Notes: generated from the sequence alone by a model not told the origin. A DNA stretch of 64,000 nucleotides from Parachitinimonas caeni (GCF_030129945.1 NZ_JARRAF010000012.1:62001-126000); one strand, 5' to 3'. Numbered from the stretch's first letter, positions 48,532 through 57,177 are shown. A program made the numbers and translations.

Positions 48532-48877
48532 TCTGCCACCCATACCCGCCAAGCGCTATTTCACCATTGGTGAGGTAAGTGAGTTGTGTGGGGTGAAGCC
48601 GCATGTTCTGCGCTATTGGGAGCAAGAGTTCACCCAGTTAAGGCCAGTAAAACGACGGGGCAATCGGCGGTATTACCAACACCATGAAGTCTTATTGGTT
48701 CGGCGTATTCGCACCCTGCTTTATGAGGAAGGTTTTACTATTTGCGGGGCGCGCAATAAGCTTGATCACTTGATCATTGGAGCTGAGGATGAAGATCTCG
48801 CCGGCAGTGCGCCGACCATGTCGCTTGCTGAGTTGCGGCAGGAACTGCGGTTAATTTTAATCGAGTTAAATCAGTAG
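48494..48877 (+). CDS. MerR-family transcriptional regulator
   Basis: 127 residues. A winged-helix MerR domain spans about 20-90: [25 protein letters not shown], cited as [12 protein letters not shown] and [10 protein letters not shown], then [26 protein letters not shown]. There is only a short C-terminal helix ([17 protein letters not shown]) and no effector domain or metal-binding cysteines. This regulator after ihfA is conserved in many beta- and gammaproteobacteria; its targets are unknown. It overlaps ihfA by 38 bases. Confidence 0.85.
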   Translation: MHQHQESLLPKIDLPPIPAKRYFTIGEVSELCGVKPHVLRYWEQEFTQLRPVKRRGNRRYYQHHEVLLVRRIRTLLYEEGFTICGARNKLDHLIIGAEDEDLAGSAPTMSLAELRQELRLILIELNQ

Positions 48878-48887
48878 CGATCTTTGC

Positions 48888-48916
48888 TTGGCTTACTCTA
48901 AAAAATTGGCTATACT
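48888..48916 (+). promoter_or_regulatory. Candidate promoter of tRNA-Pro
   Basis: TTGGCT (48888-48893), 17-base spacer, TATACT (48911-48916), with the tRNA starting 14 bases later. Confidence 0.55.
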
Positions 48917-48930
48917 CTTCTTTCTTCGGT

Positions 48931-49007
48931 CGGGGCGTAGCGCAGCCCGGTAGCGCACCTGCATGGGGTGCAGGGGGTCGGAAGTTCGAATCTTCTCGCC
49001 CCGACCA
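48931..49007 (+). tRNA. tRNA-Pro(GGG)
   Basis: 77 bases with encoded CCA. Acceptor CGGGGCG/CGCCCCG, D stem GCGC/GCGC, anticodon stem CCTGC/GCAGG with loop ATGGGGT (anticodon GGG). Reads CCC and CCU. Confidence 0.95.
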
Positions 49008-49018
49008 CTCAGTTTAAT

Positions 49019-49057
49019 GAAAAGGCTAACCAAACTTGGTTGGCCTTTTTGTTTTTG
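49019..49057 (+). terminator. Intrinsic terminator of tRNA-Pro
   Basis: AAAAGGCTAACCA pairs with TGGTTGGCCTTTT (one T-G) around a short loop, followed by TGTTTTTG. The remaining 155 bases to uvrA contain only weak promoter-like motifs (TATATT at 49175). Confidence 0.8.
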
Positions 49058-49211
49058 TGCTGAGGATTTCAATTTGCTTCGTAGCTTATTTACTGCCGGT
49101 TCTGCTTGTGTAAGCGGGCACAAAGAAACTCCAGTGGTCTGACGGCAAGTTGAGGTAATGGGGTCGAAACTTGGTATATTAGCGAGTTGCCCATGACCGA
49201 CCGATTTTGCC

Positions 49212-52055
49212 ATGTCCTACAGGCCCGTCGATGATAGCAGCCGTGATCTAATCAGGATTCGCGGTGCGCGTACTCATAATCTCAAGAATATCAATCTAGA
49301 TTTGCCTCGCCACAAGCTTGTGGTGATTACCGGTTTGTCGGGATCTGGCAAGTCATCCTTGGCGTTTGACACCCTGTATGCAGAGGGCCAGCGACGGTAT
49401 GTTGAATCGCTTTCTGCCTATGCAAGACAGTTTCTTCAGCTGATGGAGAAGCCTGATGTTGATCTGATTGAGGGCTTGTCCCCTGCGATTTCCATCGAGC
49501 AAAAAGCTACCAGCCATAATCCTAGATCAACCGTTGGGACGGTCACCGAAATTCATGACTACCTGCGCTTGCTCTTTGCTCGTGTGGGCGATCCATATTG
49601 CCCGGACCACAACCAGCCGCTGACGGTACAAACGGTTAGTCAGATGGTTGATCATGTGCTGGCCTTACCCGAGGATACCAAGCTCATGGTGATGGCGCCG
49701 CTAGTGATGGGGCGAAAGGGCGAAAACCTTGATCTGTTTGATGAGTTACGGGCGCAGGGCTTTGTCCGTGTACGAGTGGATGGCGAAGTCTACGAGATCG
49801 ACAGTGTTCCCAAGCTGGAGAAGAACAAGAAGCATACCATTGAGGTTGTCATTGATCGCTTGAAGGTCAGGCAAGACCTCAAACAGCGGCTGGCTGAGTC
49901 CTTTGAGACGGCATTGCGTCATGCGGATGGTCGGGCGATTGCGGTGGAAGTGGATTCCGGCAAAGAGCATTGGTTTTCAGCAAAATTTGCATGTCCGGTT
50001 TGCGCCTATAGCTTGCCAGAGCTTGAGCCTCGATTGTTTTCGTTCAACAACCCCATGGGAGCTTGCCCGAAGTGTGATGGCCTGGGAGCAATCCAATTCT
50101 TCGATGAAAAGCGCGTTGTCGCTTTACCGCATATGTCTTTGGCGGCAGGAGCGATCAAAGGTTGGGATAAGCGCAATCAGTTTTACTTCCAGATGTTGAC
50201 AGCCCTGGCTGAACATTACGGGTTCGATGTCGAGACGCCGTTTGAAGAACTGCCAGAGTCCGTACGTCAGGTAGTTCTGCATGGTTCCGGCCATGAGGAA
50301 ATCCGCTTTGTCTATCTGAACGAACGCGGTAGCAAATTTGAGCGCTTGCATGCATTCGAAGGGATCATCCCCAACCTGGAGCGTCGTTATCGCGAGACAG
50401 ACTCAGTTGCTGTGCGCGAAGAGCTTGCCAAATTCCTCAACAATCAACCATGTCCTAGCTGTGGCGGTGCACGTCTGCGGCAGGAGGCAAGGCATGTGCG
50501 GGTTGGGGGGCAGAATCTGCATCAGCTGGCTCAATTGGCACTAAGAGATACGGCCCGCTTTTTTGAGCAAGTGCAATTTGAGGGAGCAAAGGCTCAGATT
50601 GCAGAAAAGATCGTCAAGGAAATCCGGGATCGCGTGGGCTTTCTGGTGAATGTGGGTCTGGACTATCTGTCGTTGGACCGATCTGCCGATACCTTGTCTG
50701 GCGGAGAAGCGCAACGTATTCGTTTGGCATCACAAATTGGTTCTGGCCTGACTGGAGTGATGTATGTGCTGGATGAGCCGTCGATTGGCCTGCATCAGCG
50801 GGATAACGATCGGCTTCTGGCGACGTTGATGCGTCTACGCGATCTGGGAAATTCCGTCATTGTTGTTGAGCATGATGAGGATGCTATTCGCGCAGCAGAT
50901 TGTCTGGTGGACATGGGGCCGGGGGCTGGCGAGCACGGCGGTGAGGTTCTGGCAATTGGCGTGCCGGATGAGATCATGGCTTGCGAGCATTCGGTGACGG
51001 GGCAGTTTCTGTCTGGGCGGCGCAAGATTGAAGTGCCGAAGGAGCGCCGCGCTGCCGATCCAAACCGGTGGTTCAGCATCAAAGGAGCCCGCGGCAATAA
51101 TCTGAAGCACGTGAATATGGCTCTGCCGCTGGGCTTATTGGTTTGCATTACCGGGGTTTCTGGCTCGGGAAAGTCTACGCTGATCAACGATACGCTCTAC
51201 TGTGCCGTGGCGCGTGCGCTGTATGGCTCGAATGAAGAGCCGGCGCCTCATGACGAAATCGTTGGTATTGAACAATTCGACAAAGTGATCAATGTCGATC
51301 AAAGTCCGATTGGGCGTACCCCACGCTCCAACCCAGCTACCTATACGGGTTTGTTTACGCCGATCCGCGATCTTTATGCCGGGGTTCCTATGGCCCGGGA
51401 GCGCGGCTATGGGCCGGGGCGCTTCAGCTTCAACGTAAAGGGCGGTCGCTGTGAGGCTTGCCAGGGCGATGGCGTGATTAAGGTGGAAATGCACTTTCTG
51501 CCGGACGTGTACGTACCGTGCGATGTTTGCCACGGCAAGCGCTACAACCGGGAGACGCTTGAAGTCCAGTACAAGGGAAAGAACATTACCGAAGTGCTGG
51601 AAATGACGGTCGAACACGCACATGAATTTTTCTCTGCAGTCCCTTCAATTGCCCGCAAGCTTTCTACCCTGATTGATGTCGGCTTGGGCTACATTCGGCT
51701 GGGGCAGAGTGCGACGACTTTGTCGGGTGGCGAGGCGCAACGGGTCAAGTTGGCGCTGGAGCTGTCCAAGCGCGATACCGGAAGGACTTTGTACATTCTG
51801 GATGAGCCAACAACAGGGCTGCATTTCCATGACATAGATCTGCTGTTGAAAGTGTTGCACCGCTTGCGCGAGCACGGAAATACCGTGGTGGTGATTGAGC
51901 ACAATCTGGACGTTATCAAAACGGCGGACTGGATTGTTGATTTGGGGCCGGAGGGTGGCGCGGGTGGGGGCGAAATCATTGCAACGGGTACACCAGAGCA
52001 GGTTGCCAAAAATCCGCGTAGCTATACAGGGGCGTATCTGAAAAAGTTGCTGTAA
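49212..52055 (+). CDS. uvrA: Excinuclease ABC subunit A
   Basis: 947 residues, the damage-sensing ATPase of nucleotide excision repair. Two ABC modules: Walker [10 protein letters not shown] and signature [12 protein letters not shown] in the first; GVSGSGKST and [12 protein letters not shown] in the second. Zinc fingers CPVC...CPKC and CEAC...CDVC are intact. Walker B regions [13 protein letters not shown] and [13 protein letters not shown] follow each signature. No CTGT-N8-ACAG LexA-type box is visible between tRNA-Pro and the start, unlike E. coli uvrA. Confidence 0.97.
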   Translation: MSYRPVDDSSRDLIRIRGARTHNLKNINLDLPRHKLVVITGLSGSGKSSLAFDTLYAEGQRRYVESLSAYARQFLQLMEKPDVDLIEGLSPAISIEQKATSHNPRSTVGTVTEIHDYLRLLFARVGDPYCPDHNQPLTVQTVSQMVDHVLALPEDTKLMVMAPLVMGRKGENLDLFDELRAQGFVRVRVDGEVYEIDSVPKLEKNKKHTIEVVIDRLKVRQDLKQRLAESFETALRHADGRAIAVEVDSGKEHWFSAKFACPVCAYSLPELEPRLFSFNNPMGACPKCDGLGAIQFFDEKRVVALPHMSLAAGAIKGWDKRNQFYFQMLTALAEHYGFDVETPFEELPESVRQVVLHGSGHEEIRFVYLNERGSKFERLHAFEGIIPNLERRYRETDSVAVREELAKFLNNQPCPSCGGARLRQEARHVRVGGQNLHQLAQLALRDTARFFEQVQFEGAKAQIAEKIVKEIRDRVGFLVNVGLDYLSLDRSADTLSGGEAQRIRLASQIGSGLTGVMYVLDEPSIGLHQRDNDRLLATLMRLRDLGNSVIVVEHDEDAIRAADCLVDMGPGAGEHGGEVLAIGVPDEIMACEHSVTGQFLSGRRKIEVPKERRAADPNRWFSIKGARGNNLKHVNMALPLGLLVCITGVSGSGKSTLINDTLYCAVARALYGSNEEPAPHDEIVGIEQFDKVINVDQSPIGRTPRSNPATYTGLFTPIRDLYAGVPMARERGYGPGRFSFNVKGGRCEACQGDGVIKVEMHFLPDVYVPCDVCHGKRYNRETLEVQYKGKNITEVLEMTVEHAHEFFSAVPSIARKLSTLIDVGLGYIRLGQSATTLSGGEAQRVKLALELSKRDTGRTLYILDEPTTGLHFHDIDLLLKVLHRLREHGNTVVVIEHNLDVIKTADWIVDLGPEGGAGGGEIIATGTPEQVAKNPRSYTGAYLKKLL

Positions 52056-52062
52056 AGGGGCT

Positions 52063-52105
52063 TGGGCGCTGTTGAAGTTTTTATCTAAAACCTTAACAGC
52101 GCCCA
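52063..52105. repeat. Palindromic element, copy 1 (after uvrA)
   Basis: TGGGCGCTGTT (52063-52073) and AACAGCGCCCA (52095-52105) are perfect 11-base arms with an inner AAG/CTT and TTTT/AAAA pairing. It starts eight bases after the uvrA stop. Layout and end sequences resemble the element at 56768-56827. No T tract follows, so it is not a standard terminator. Confidence 0.65.
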
Positions 52106-52138
52106 CCGGTTGCATATGGCCAATCGTTATGACCGGTG
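52104..52138. repeat. Second inverted repeat after uvrA
   Basis: CACCGGT (52104-52110) and ACCGGTG (52132-52138), with inner CATA/TATG pairing. Directly abuts the preceding palindrome. Function unknown. Confidence 0.55.
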
Positions 52139-52217
52139 CGCTAGGTGTTTGAGTGGTCTTTGGGCGGTACTCCGGTCTTGGCTTCTTCGCTGCTGACGAG
52201 TAAGTGCTTGTTTTGCC

Positions 52218-52239
52218 ATTTGTCGGGAATTCGACAAAT
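52218..52239. promoter_or_regulatory. Perfect 22-bp palindrome upstream of the secreted-protein gene
   Basis: ATTTGTCG, six-base centre GGAATT, CGACAAAT. It ends 79 bases before the ATG at 52319 and has the size of a dimeric repressor or activator site. No candidate regulator is adjacent. Confidence 0.5.
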
Positions 52240-52318
52240 TTTCACGTAACTTTTCCACATCATTCTAATGGCATATTCTGGCACACTGGATTGAATATCC
52301 TGTGCTGGAGGAAATGCC

Positions 52319-53737
52319 ATGTCTCGTCTGACTTCTCTTGGGTTTGTGGGGGCGGCATGTTGTGCCGTATCCGTTGTGGCGGCGCCACCCAGTATCAGCG
52401 GCTGCCAGATTTTTCCCGCAGATCATATTTTCAATACCCGCATTGATTCTTTGCCCGTCCATCCGCATTCGGTGGATTTCATTACCCGAATCAATAGTGC
52501 CACTCGCAAGCTGCATCTGGATCTTGGCATGTCGGAAGACATGAAGAGCAGCGAGTATTACGGGATTCCATACAACGTGGTTTCTGGCGGCGCCATCACC
52601 TGGCAGCCCGTGTTTTATACCGATGGTTGGCCTGATGAAAGCGATTGTGCCAAGGCGGATCACTCCTTCGCCTCTCCCTGCGTCAACGTTGCTCAGCCAC
52701 TCATTCCGATTCCTGCCAGCCCTCTGGTTGAAGGGGGAATCGAAACCAATCCCGCGAACTATGGTGATCACCATATTCTGACGCTGAACAAGGATAGCTG
52801 TGTGCTGTGGGAAACCTACCATTCCTACCCGCACATTGGGGGCGGATGGGACATCCTGTCCTCGGCCCGGTTTGACTTGAAGTCGAATGCTTTGCGCCCA
52901 GCAGGATGGACATCCTCTGACGCGGCAGGCTTTCCCATCCTGCCGCTGTTGCTCAGGGCTGATGAAGCAAGTAGTGGTGAGATCAACCACGCGCTGCGCT
53001 TTACTATCCAATCATCCAAGATCCGCAACAGCTACACCTGGCCGGCGACCCACCTTACCAATAATGGGGACAACGCTGAAACCCGTCCACCGATGGGGCA
53101 GCTTTTTCGGTTGAAGGCGGATTATGTGATTCCTTCGACTTTCAATACCCAATCCAAGGCCATTCTGACGGCACTCAAGCGCTATGGCATGTATATCGCC
53201 GACGGTGGCTCGGATATGTATATCCAGGGCGAGCCGAGTGCAAAGTGGGAAGAGGTGACGATCTCGCAAGTGCAGTCGGTGCCGCATACCGCATTCGAGG
53301 CGGTTGATCTCTCGCCAGTTCAGCGCAGAACGGGCTTTGATGTCAACTCAGCCAGAGTGCCGCCCGAAGATAACGGCACCGGCGGAACTGCTGCCAGCTT
53401 CAACGGCAAAGTAGCGGGTAGCAGTAGTTCGCTGACGCTGGATGCCCATATTGATGTGGCTGCGGCCGACAAGGGCGGCAATGGCCAACTGTTTGTGGCC
53501 GCCTGGGTTCCTGTACTTCGCAATTTCTATGCGCTGACCAGTACCGGATGGCGACCGGTCAACGGCCTGGAAGTGCCGGCTCATTCGAGTGTGTTACTGG
53601 GCAGTCATGACATCCCTATCCTGCAGGGTGTGAATATTGCCGGTTTGGGTGATGTCGTCGTCTATGCGGGCTATGGTGCTAACGTGCAAGACATGCTGAA
53701 CGGCAAGCGATACGGACAGGTCTATCCGCCGCGCTGA
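52319..53737 (+). CDS. Secreted protein of unknown function with C-terminal surface-type module
   Basis: 472 residues. A signal peptide ends near residue 22 (SVVAA). The main domain (about 28-340) contains HIFNTRIDSLPVHPHS, YGIPYNVV, NYGDHHILTLNKDSCVLWETYHSYP, cited as YGDHHILTL and CVLWETYHSYP, ALRPAGWTSSDAAGFPILP and RYGMYIADGGSDMYI; I recognise this as a conserved bacterial secreted family but know no function. A Gly/Ser/Thr linker leads to a beta-rich module (373-470) with LFVAAWVP, VVVYAGYG and DMLNGKRYGQVY. GGAGGAAA precedes the ATG. It probably forms a unit with the next gene. Confidence 0.75.
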   Translation: MSRLTSLGFVGAACCAVSVVAAPPSISGCQIFPADHIFNTRIDSLPVHPHSVDFITRINSATRKLHLDLGMSEDMKSSEYYGIPYNVVSGGAITWQPVFYTDGWPDESDCAKADHSFASPCVNVAQPLIPIPASPLVEGGIETNPANYGDHHILTLNKDSCVLWETYHSYPHIGGGWDILSSARFDLKSNALRPAGWTSSDAAGFPILPLLLRADEASSGEINHALRFTIQSSKIRNSYTWPATHLTNNGDNAETRPPMGQLFRLKADYVIPSTFNTQSKAILTALKRYGMYIADGGSDMYIQGEPSAKWEEVTISQVQSVPHTAFEAVDLSPVQRRTGFDVNSARVPPEDNGTGGTAASFNGKVAGSSSSLTLDAHIDVAAADKGGNGQLFVAAWVPVLRNFYALTSTGWRPVNGLEVPAHSSVLLGSHDIPILQGVNIAGLGDVVVYAGYGANVQDMLNGKRYGQVYPPR

Positions 53738-53820
53738 CCTCTCGTCAGGCTGAACTACCGCTTACAGATGACAGATGCTATGCACAGTGGATAAACACAG
53801 ATTTTCTCAGGAGGAAAATC

Positions 53821-54636
53821 ATGAGCATTCCGTTCAAATGGTGTTTGTTGGGTCTGGCTGTCAGTGCAAGTCTGGCGCAGGCAGAGCTTGGTCCGAATCC
53901 GGGTGGTCCGGGGGGCGGTATCAGCTTTGCGAAAGATGAGATCGAATTAACCTCGCCGGATGGTTTTGACTACGGCAAAGTCAAAGGTGGTGAAAAGACC
54001 AGCAAAACCCTGGTCGTTACCTACAAGCCAACGAAGGAGGAGGCGGGCAAGGTAACAATGGGTAAGGCAGAGCTGTCTTCGGATAATCTTGCTACCTGTT
54101 TGGCCCTTAATTGTCCGCTGCCCAACGCGAGCATGTTCCGGATTGAGCAGGATGACTGCGATGGCAAGATTCTGGCGGCCAACGAAAGCTGCAAGCTGAT
54201 GGTGACCTTTGCCCCCAGTGCTGAATCGCCTAAGCCGATTGTTGACCAGAGTGGCCGGGTGATTTACCGGTATGACACGGTTACCTGGTTTGCTCAGCTG
54301 CGCACACCGGGCACCCAAGCGATACCGAATGGCACCAGCCACGTTGAAGCCCGCAAAGTGCTCAATGGTACGGCGGTATTCTCGTCATCCAACCCTCAGC
54401 CACAACCCAATGCCAACGCCGATAAAGTGTTCGACTGGGTGGAAGCGAATATCGGCGCGGTGTTCAAACCGATAGCCAAAGGTTCGTTCTACACGCGTTG
54501 CTACATCGGCAGTACTTGCTTGGCTGAGCAGGAAGGCATGCTCTACCTCTACAACGGCCGCCAGATGCTGCCTTTGATGAAGATAGAAGATGCACTGAAG
54601 GTCATTGGTCAGAATGGCGGGACGCCCGGCAAATAG
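53821..54636 (+). CDS. Secreted protein with ASPM/SPD-2/Hydin-like beta domain and NWAEAN-type C-terminal module
   Basis: 271 residues. A signal peptide ends near residue 21 (LAQA). Residues about 34-190 look like an immunoglobulin-like choice-of-anchor or ASPM-SPD-2-Hydin fold: FDYGKVKGGEKTSKTLVVT, MFRIEQDDCDGKILAANESCKLMVTFAP, cited as DDCDGKILAANESC and LMVTFAP. The C-terminus (200-263), DKVFDWVEANIGAVF with YTRCYIGSTCLAEQEGMLYLYNG in part, resembles a short module repeated at the ends of many betaproteobacterial surface proteins. CAGGAGG precedes the ATG. It lies 83 bases after the preceding secreted-protein gene. Function unknown. Confidence 0.72.
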   Translation: MSIPFKWCLLGLAVSASLAQAELGPNPGGPGGGISFAKDEIELTSPDGFDYGKVKGGEKTSKTLVVTYKPTKEEAGKVTMGKAELSSDNLATCLALNCPLPNASMFRIEQDDCDGKILAANESCKLMVTFAPSAESPKPIVDQSGRVIYRYDTVTWFAQLRTPGTQAIPNGTSHVEARKVLNGTAVFSSSNPQPQPNANADKVFDWVEANIGAVFKPIAKGSFYTRCYIGSTCLAEQEGMLYLYNGRQMLPLMKIEDALKVIGQNGGTPGK

Positions 54637-54692
54637 GTGTCGCAATGTTTTGACGGTGTGATGCTGATGCCCACTGCGTGTTTACGCAAAAC

Positions 54693-54726
54693 AAAGGCCC
54701 GTCTTGATGACGGGCCTTTTTGTTGG
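54693..54726. terminator. Bidirectional intrinsic terminator
   Basis: AAAGGCCCGTC, loop TTGAT, GACGGGCCTTTTTG. It sits between the convergent ends of the secreted-protein gene (54636) and the SMP-30-like gene (54777). Confidence 0.88.
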
Positions 54727-54776
54727 GCGATGATTGACTGGGAAGGATGGAGAGCGCAAGCCTCTCCCATCGATGC

Positions 54777-55715
54777 TCAGTTACCGGCAACCTTGGTGCG
54801 CAGGGCCATGATGCGATCACTGTAGGTAATCAGCAGATCCTTGCCATCTTTGCCGCCGAAGGCCAGATTGCTGACATGGGCGCCGGGCATATCAATGCGG
54901 CAGAGCAGGCTACCCTTGGCGTTGAATACCCCAATGCTTTCTGGTCCTGTTGCCCAGAGATTGCCTTTCTGGTCGATGCGGATGCCGTCCACCATCGGGG
55001 TTTTGCCGGCAGCGGGTTCTACTTTGGCAAACGGTGTCTTCTCGGTCAGCTTCCCGTCGCGTGCCAGCTTGAAGCGGTAGACGGTGCCATCGGATGTATC
55101 ACCGACATATAACGACTTCTGATCCCGCGAGAAGGCCAGTCCGTTTGGCAACTTCAGGTCGCCACTCATACGTTCCACCTTGCCATCCTTCACCCGATAG
55201 ATGCCGCGGGCGGTTTGCTCCTCGTCGGCCTTTTCCGGACCATAACCCTGAATGCCGAAGGGCGGATCGGTAAACCAGACGGCGCCATCCTTGGCGACAA
55301 CCAGATCATTCGGGCTATTCAGCTTCTTGCCGTCATAGGTGCTGATCTCGACCTGAGCCGTGCCATCACTGCCGGTTTTGACAACCTTGCGGTCGTGCCG
55401 GGCGCTCCACAGATTGCCGGCGCTGTCGAAGGCATTGCCGTTGGCAAAGCCGGAAGGCTTGAGCAGGACTTCTGCCTTGCCATCCAGTTTGAGCGAGTAG
55501 ACCGTGTTGGCCGGAATATCGCTGAACACAAAGCGCTGGTGCTGAGCATCCCAAGTCGGACCCTCGGTATATTGAAAGCCCGTGGCGATCAGACGCGGTG
55601 CGGTTTCAGCCAGCAGGCTGTCGCAAAGGTCGGCGGCCAGGGTTTTCGGGGCCAGGCTGCTGGCAACGAGGACGGTGGCAAGCAGGGCGAGGGGCTTGAG
55701 GGTTTGTGCTGACAT
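54777..55715 (-). CDS. Secreted SMP-30/gluconolactonase-family protein
   Basis: 312 residues with a signal peptide (about 1-27, ending KTLA). It is a six-bladed propeller of the SMP-30/gluconolactonase/LRE type: EGPTWDAQHQRFVFSDI, LNSPNDLVVAKDGAVWFTDPPFG, cited as NSPNDLVV and VWFTDPPFG, LPNGLAFSRDQKSLYV, VDGIRIDQKGNLW. Metal-binding Glu, Asn and Asp positions are retained in these motifs. It likely hydrolyses a sugar lactone or similar ester in the periplasm; the substrate is unknown. The ATG at 55715 has GGAG seven bases upstream; ATG 55727 lacks a site. Divergent from a LysR gene. Confidence 0.85.
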   Translation of the reverse strand: MSAQTLKPLALLATVLVASSLAPKTLAADLCDSLLAETAPRLIATGFQYTEGPTWDAQHQRFVFSDIPANTVYSLKLDGKAEVLLKPSGFANGNAFDSAGNLWSARHDRKVVKTGSDGTAQVEISTYDGKKLNSPNDLVVAKDGAVWFTDPPFGIQGYGPEKADEEQTARGIYRVKDGKVERMSGDLKLPNGLAFSRDQKSLYVGDTSDGTVYRFKLARDGKLTEKTPFAKVEPAAGKTPMVDGIRIDQKGNLWATGPESIGVFNAKGSLLCRIDMPGAHVSNLAFGGKDGKDLLITYSDRIMALRTKVAGN

Positions 55716-55781
55716 GGTCTGCTCCATAAGGTGTGTTGATGTGCAGCTATTGTGGCAAGCTTCAAATGGCGATTAAACGTG

Positions 55782-55808
55782 GATATGTGGATATTATTTA
55801 TCCGTATC
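55782..55808. promoter_or_regulatory. Candidate LysR operator in the divergent gap
   Basis: GGATA, five-base centre, TATCC (55789-55803) with flanking GATA/TATC extending the symmetry to about 55782-55808. It sits between the divergent SMP-30-like and LysR genes, the usual place for a LysR-type T-N11-A site. Inference. Confidence 0.5.
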
Positions 55809-55861
55809 TTGAATAAATTGAGAATAGGGCAGCCACCACCCGCAGCGCCCAAGGAGTTACC

Positions 55862-56758
55862 ATGAGCGATCTACTCGCTTGCTTTAGTACCTATTGTCGA
55901 GTGGTGGAGCGAGGCAGTGTGTCGGGAGCGGCGATTGATCTGGATCTGTCGCAGGCTACGGTCAGCCGGCATTTGCAGGAGCTGGAAGCACGCTATCGCG
56001 CGGTGTTGTTGACGCGTACCACGCGAAGTTTGCAGATTACGGCCGCAGGACAACAAGTCTACGACTACGCCAAGTCGATCCTCCGATCAGAAGCTGAGCT
56101 GGCCGACCGTGTGCAGTCGGCCGAGCAAACCATGCAGGGGCTGATCACCATTGCAGGCCCAGTCGGGTTTGGTCATGCGGTACTGAACCCCTTTCTACTT
56201 GAATACGGCAAACGATACCCGGAGTTGCGCATCCGCCTGTTGCTGTCCGAGCGCCAGGTCAACCTGCTGGAAGAAGGGGTGGATGTGGCGATTCGTATTG
56301 GTCGTCTCGCAGATTCCGCCATGTTGGTTCGGCCTCTTGGTGGGCTGCGGGAGTCGCTGGTGGTCGCACCTGCCCTACTGCCGACGATTTGGCGTCCACG
56401 CCACCCAGACGATCTGGCATCGCTGCCCAGAGTCGCGCTGGCAAGAGTCGGGCCGACCAAGCTGACCGGGCCTGAGGGGGCTGTGGTGGAAGTGGACCGA
56501 CGCGCGGCTTATGAGGTGGATAGCGCGTTGGCATTGCGAGATGCCTTATTGGCCGGTCGCGGCTATGGTGCCATTCATGAATATCTGGTTGCCGACGCTC
56601 TGCAAACCGGGAGGCTGGTGCGTCTGCTGCCGGACTGGGCTTTGCCCGTCTGGCCAGTCAATGCCTTATTGATGATGCGCGTCAGGCCGCACCGGATTGA
56701 CCATTTCCTGCCGGAGCTATCGAAAGCCTTGCAGCAATTGCCGGGCTTTAACAAATGA
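55862..56758 (+). CDS. LysR-family transcriptional regulator (next to SMP-30-like gene)
   Basis: 298 residues. The N-terminal winged helix-turn-helix (about 1-65) reads GSVSGAAIDLDLSQATVSRHLQELE in part, followed by RTTRSLQITAAGQQVY. The C-terminal periplasmic-binding-like effector domain contains GLITIAGPVGFGHAVLNPFL and DVAIRIGRL. It probably controls the divergent secreted lactonase-like gene and itself, by analogy to divergent LysR pairs. The stop is ten bases before a long palindrome. Confidence 0.88.
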   Translation: MSDLLACFSTYCRVVERGSVSGAAIDLDLSQATVSRHLQELEARYRAVLLTRTTRSLQITAAGQQVYDYAKSILRSEAELADRVQSAEQTMQGLITIAGPVGFGHAVLNPFLLEYGKRYPELRIRLLLSERQVNLLEEGVDVAIRIGRLADSAMLVRPLGGLRESLVVAPALLPTIWRPRHPDDLASLPRVALARVGPTKLTGPEGAVVEVDRRAAYEVDSALALRDALLAGRGYGAIHEYLVADALQTGRLVRLLPDWALPVWPVNALLMMRVRPHRIDHFLPELSKALQQLPGFNK

Positions 56759-56767
56759 GGGCTGGGT

Positions 56768-56827
56768 GCCAGGCTCTGTTGACATTTTATTTCCGGACCG
56801 GGAAACAAAACCACAACAGAGCCTGGC
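56768..56827. repeat. Palindromic element, copy 2 (after LysR gene)
   Basis: A 60-base inverted repeat: GCCAGGCTCTGTTG and CAACAGAGCCTGGC are perfect 14-base arms, with inner TTTT/AAAA and TTTCC/GGAAA pairing. It shares the pattern CTGTTGA..TTTTAT and AAAACC..AACAG.GCC with the element at 52063-52105. It may be a MITE- or REP-like repeat; no target duplication is obvious. Confidence 0.7.
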
Positions 56828-56832
56828 GAAGA

Positions 56833-57144
56833 TCAGCGGAATAGGAAGCTACCCGTCAGGCCGGCCAGCAGTGCAATCAGCAGGCAGAGCCCATTGAGCT
56901 GGCCAACCCGGTGCCAACGGCGGGGCAACACAAAGGCGCTTCCCGCACAGAAAAACGTAATGCCGAAGCAGAGCACCTGCCAGTGATAAGGATCGCAAAA
57001 AATAGCCCGGCAGCGGCCCGAGGGTTTCCACGGAACGATGCCGGCATAGGTCAGGATAATGAACAGCCCTGTGCCGCCGCACAGGCAGAACAGCAGCAGG
57101 CGCGTCGGGAGCGAAGGCTGGGGTGGTCGGCTGTCGGTGGGCAT
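56833..57144 (-). CDS. Small membrane protein with three predicted helices
   Basis: 103 residues, not recognised. Three hydrophobic stretches lie at about 14-36, 53-74 and 80-103, and the protein ends inside the last helix (SFLFR). Four cysteines cluster in the first half. The start is uncertain: ATG 57144 has no clear ribosome site and a TTG at 57162 is in frame. It lies between a palindromic repeat and a glutathione S-transferase gene on the same strand. It could be spurious, but the hydrophobic pattern argues for a real gene. Confidence 0.5.
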   Translation of the reverse strand: MPTDSRPPQPSLPTRLLLFCLCGGTGLFIILTYAGIVPWKPSGRCRAIFCDPYHWQVLCFGITFFCAGSAFVLPRRWHRVGQLNGLCLLIALLAGLTGSFLFR

Positions 57145-57177
57145 GGTGAAGACATCGGGCAAGTGGCGACTACTGTG

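Noticed and set aside
48893..49213. Minus-strand frame of 106 codons ending in [21 protein letters not shown] sequence
   Set aside because: It is the translation of the antisense of tRNA-Pro and its terminator, a well-known spurious ORF pattern.
52255..52300. Possible sigma-54 promoter (TGGCAC) before the secreted-protein gene
   Set aside because: The GG-to-GC spacing is wrong and the downstream element reads TTGAA, not TTGCA.
52265..53011. 248-codon minus-strand frame opposite the secreted-protein gene
   Set aside because: The plus-strand product has a signal peptide and conserved segments; the minus frame has none.
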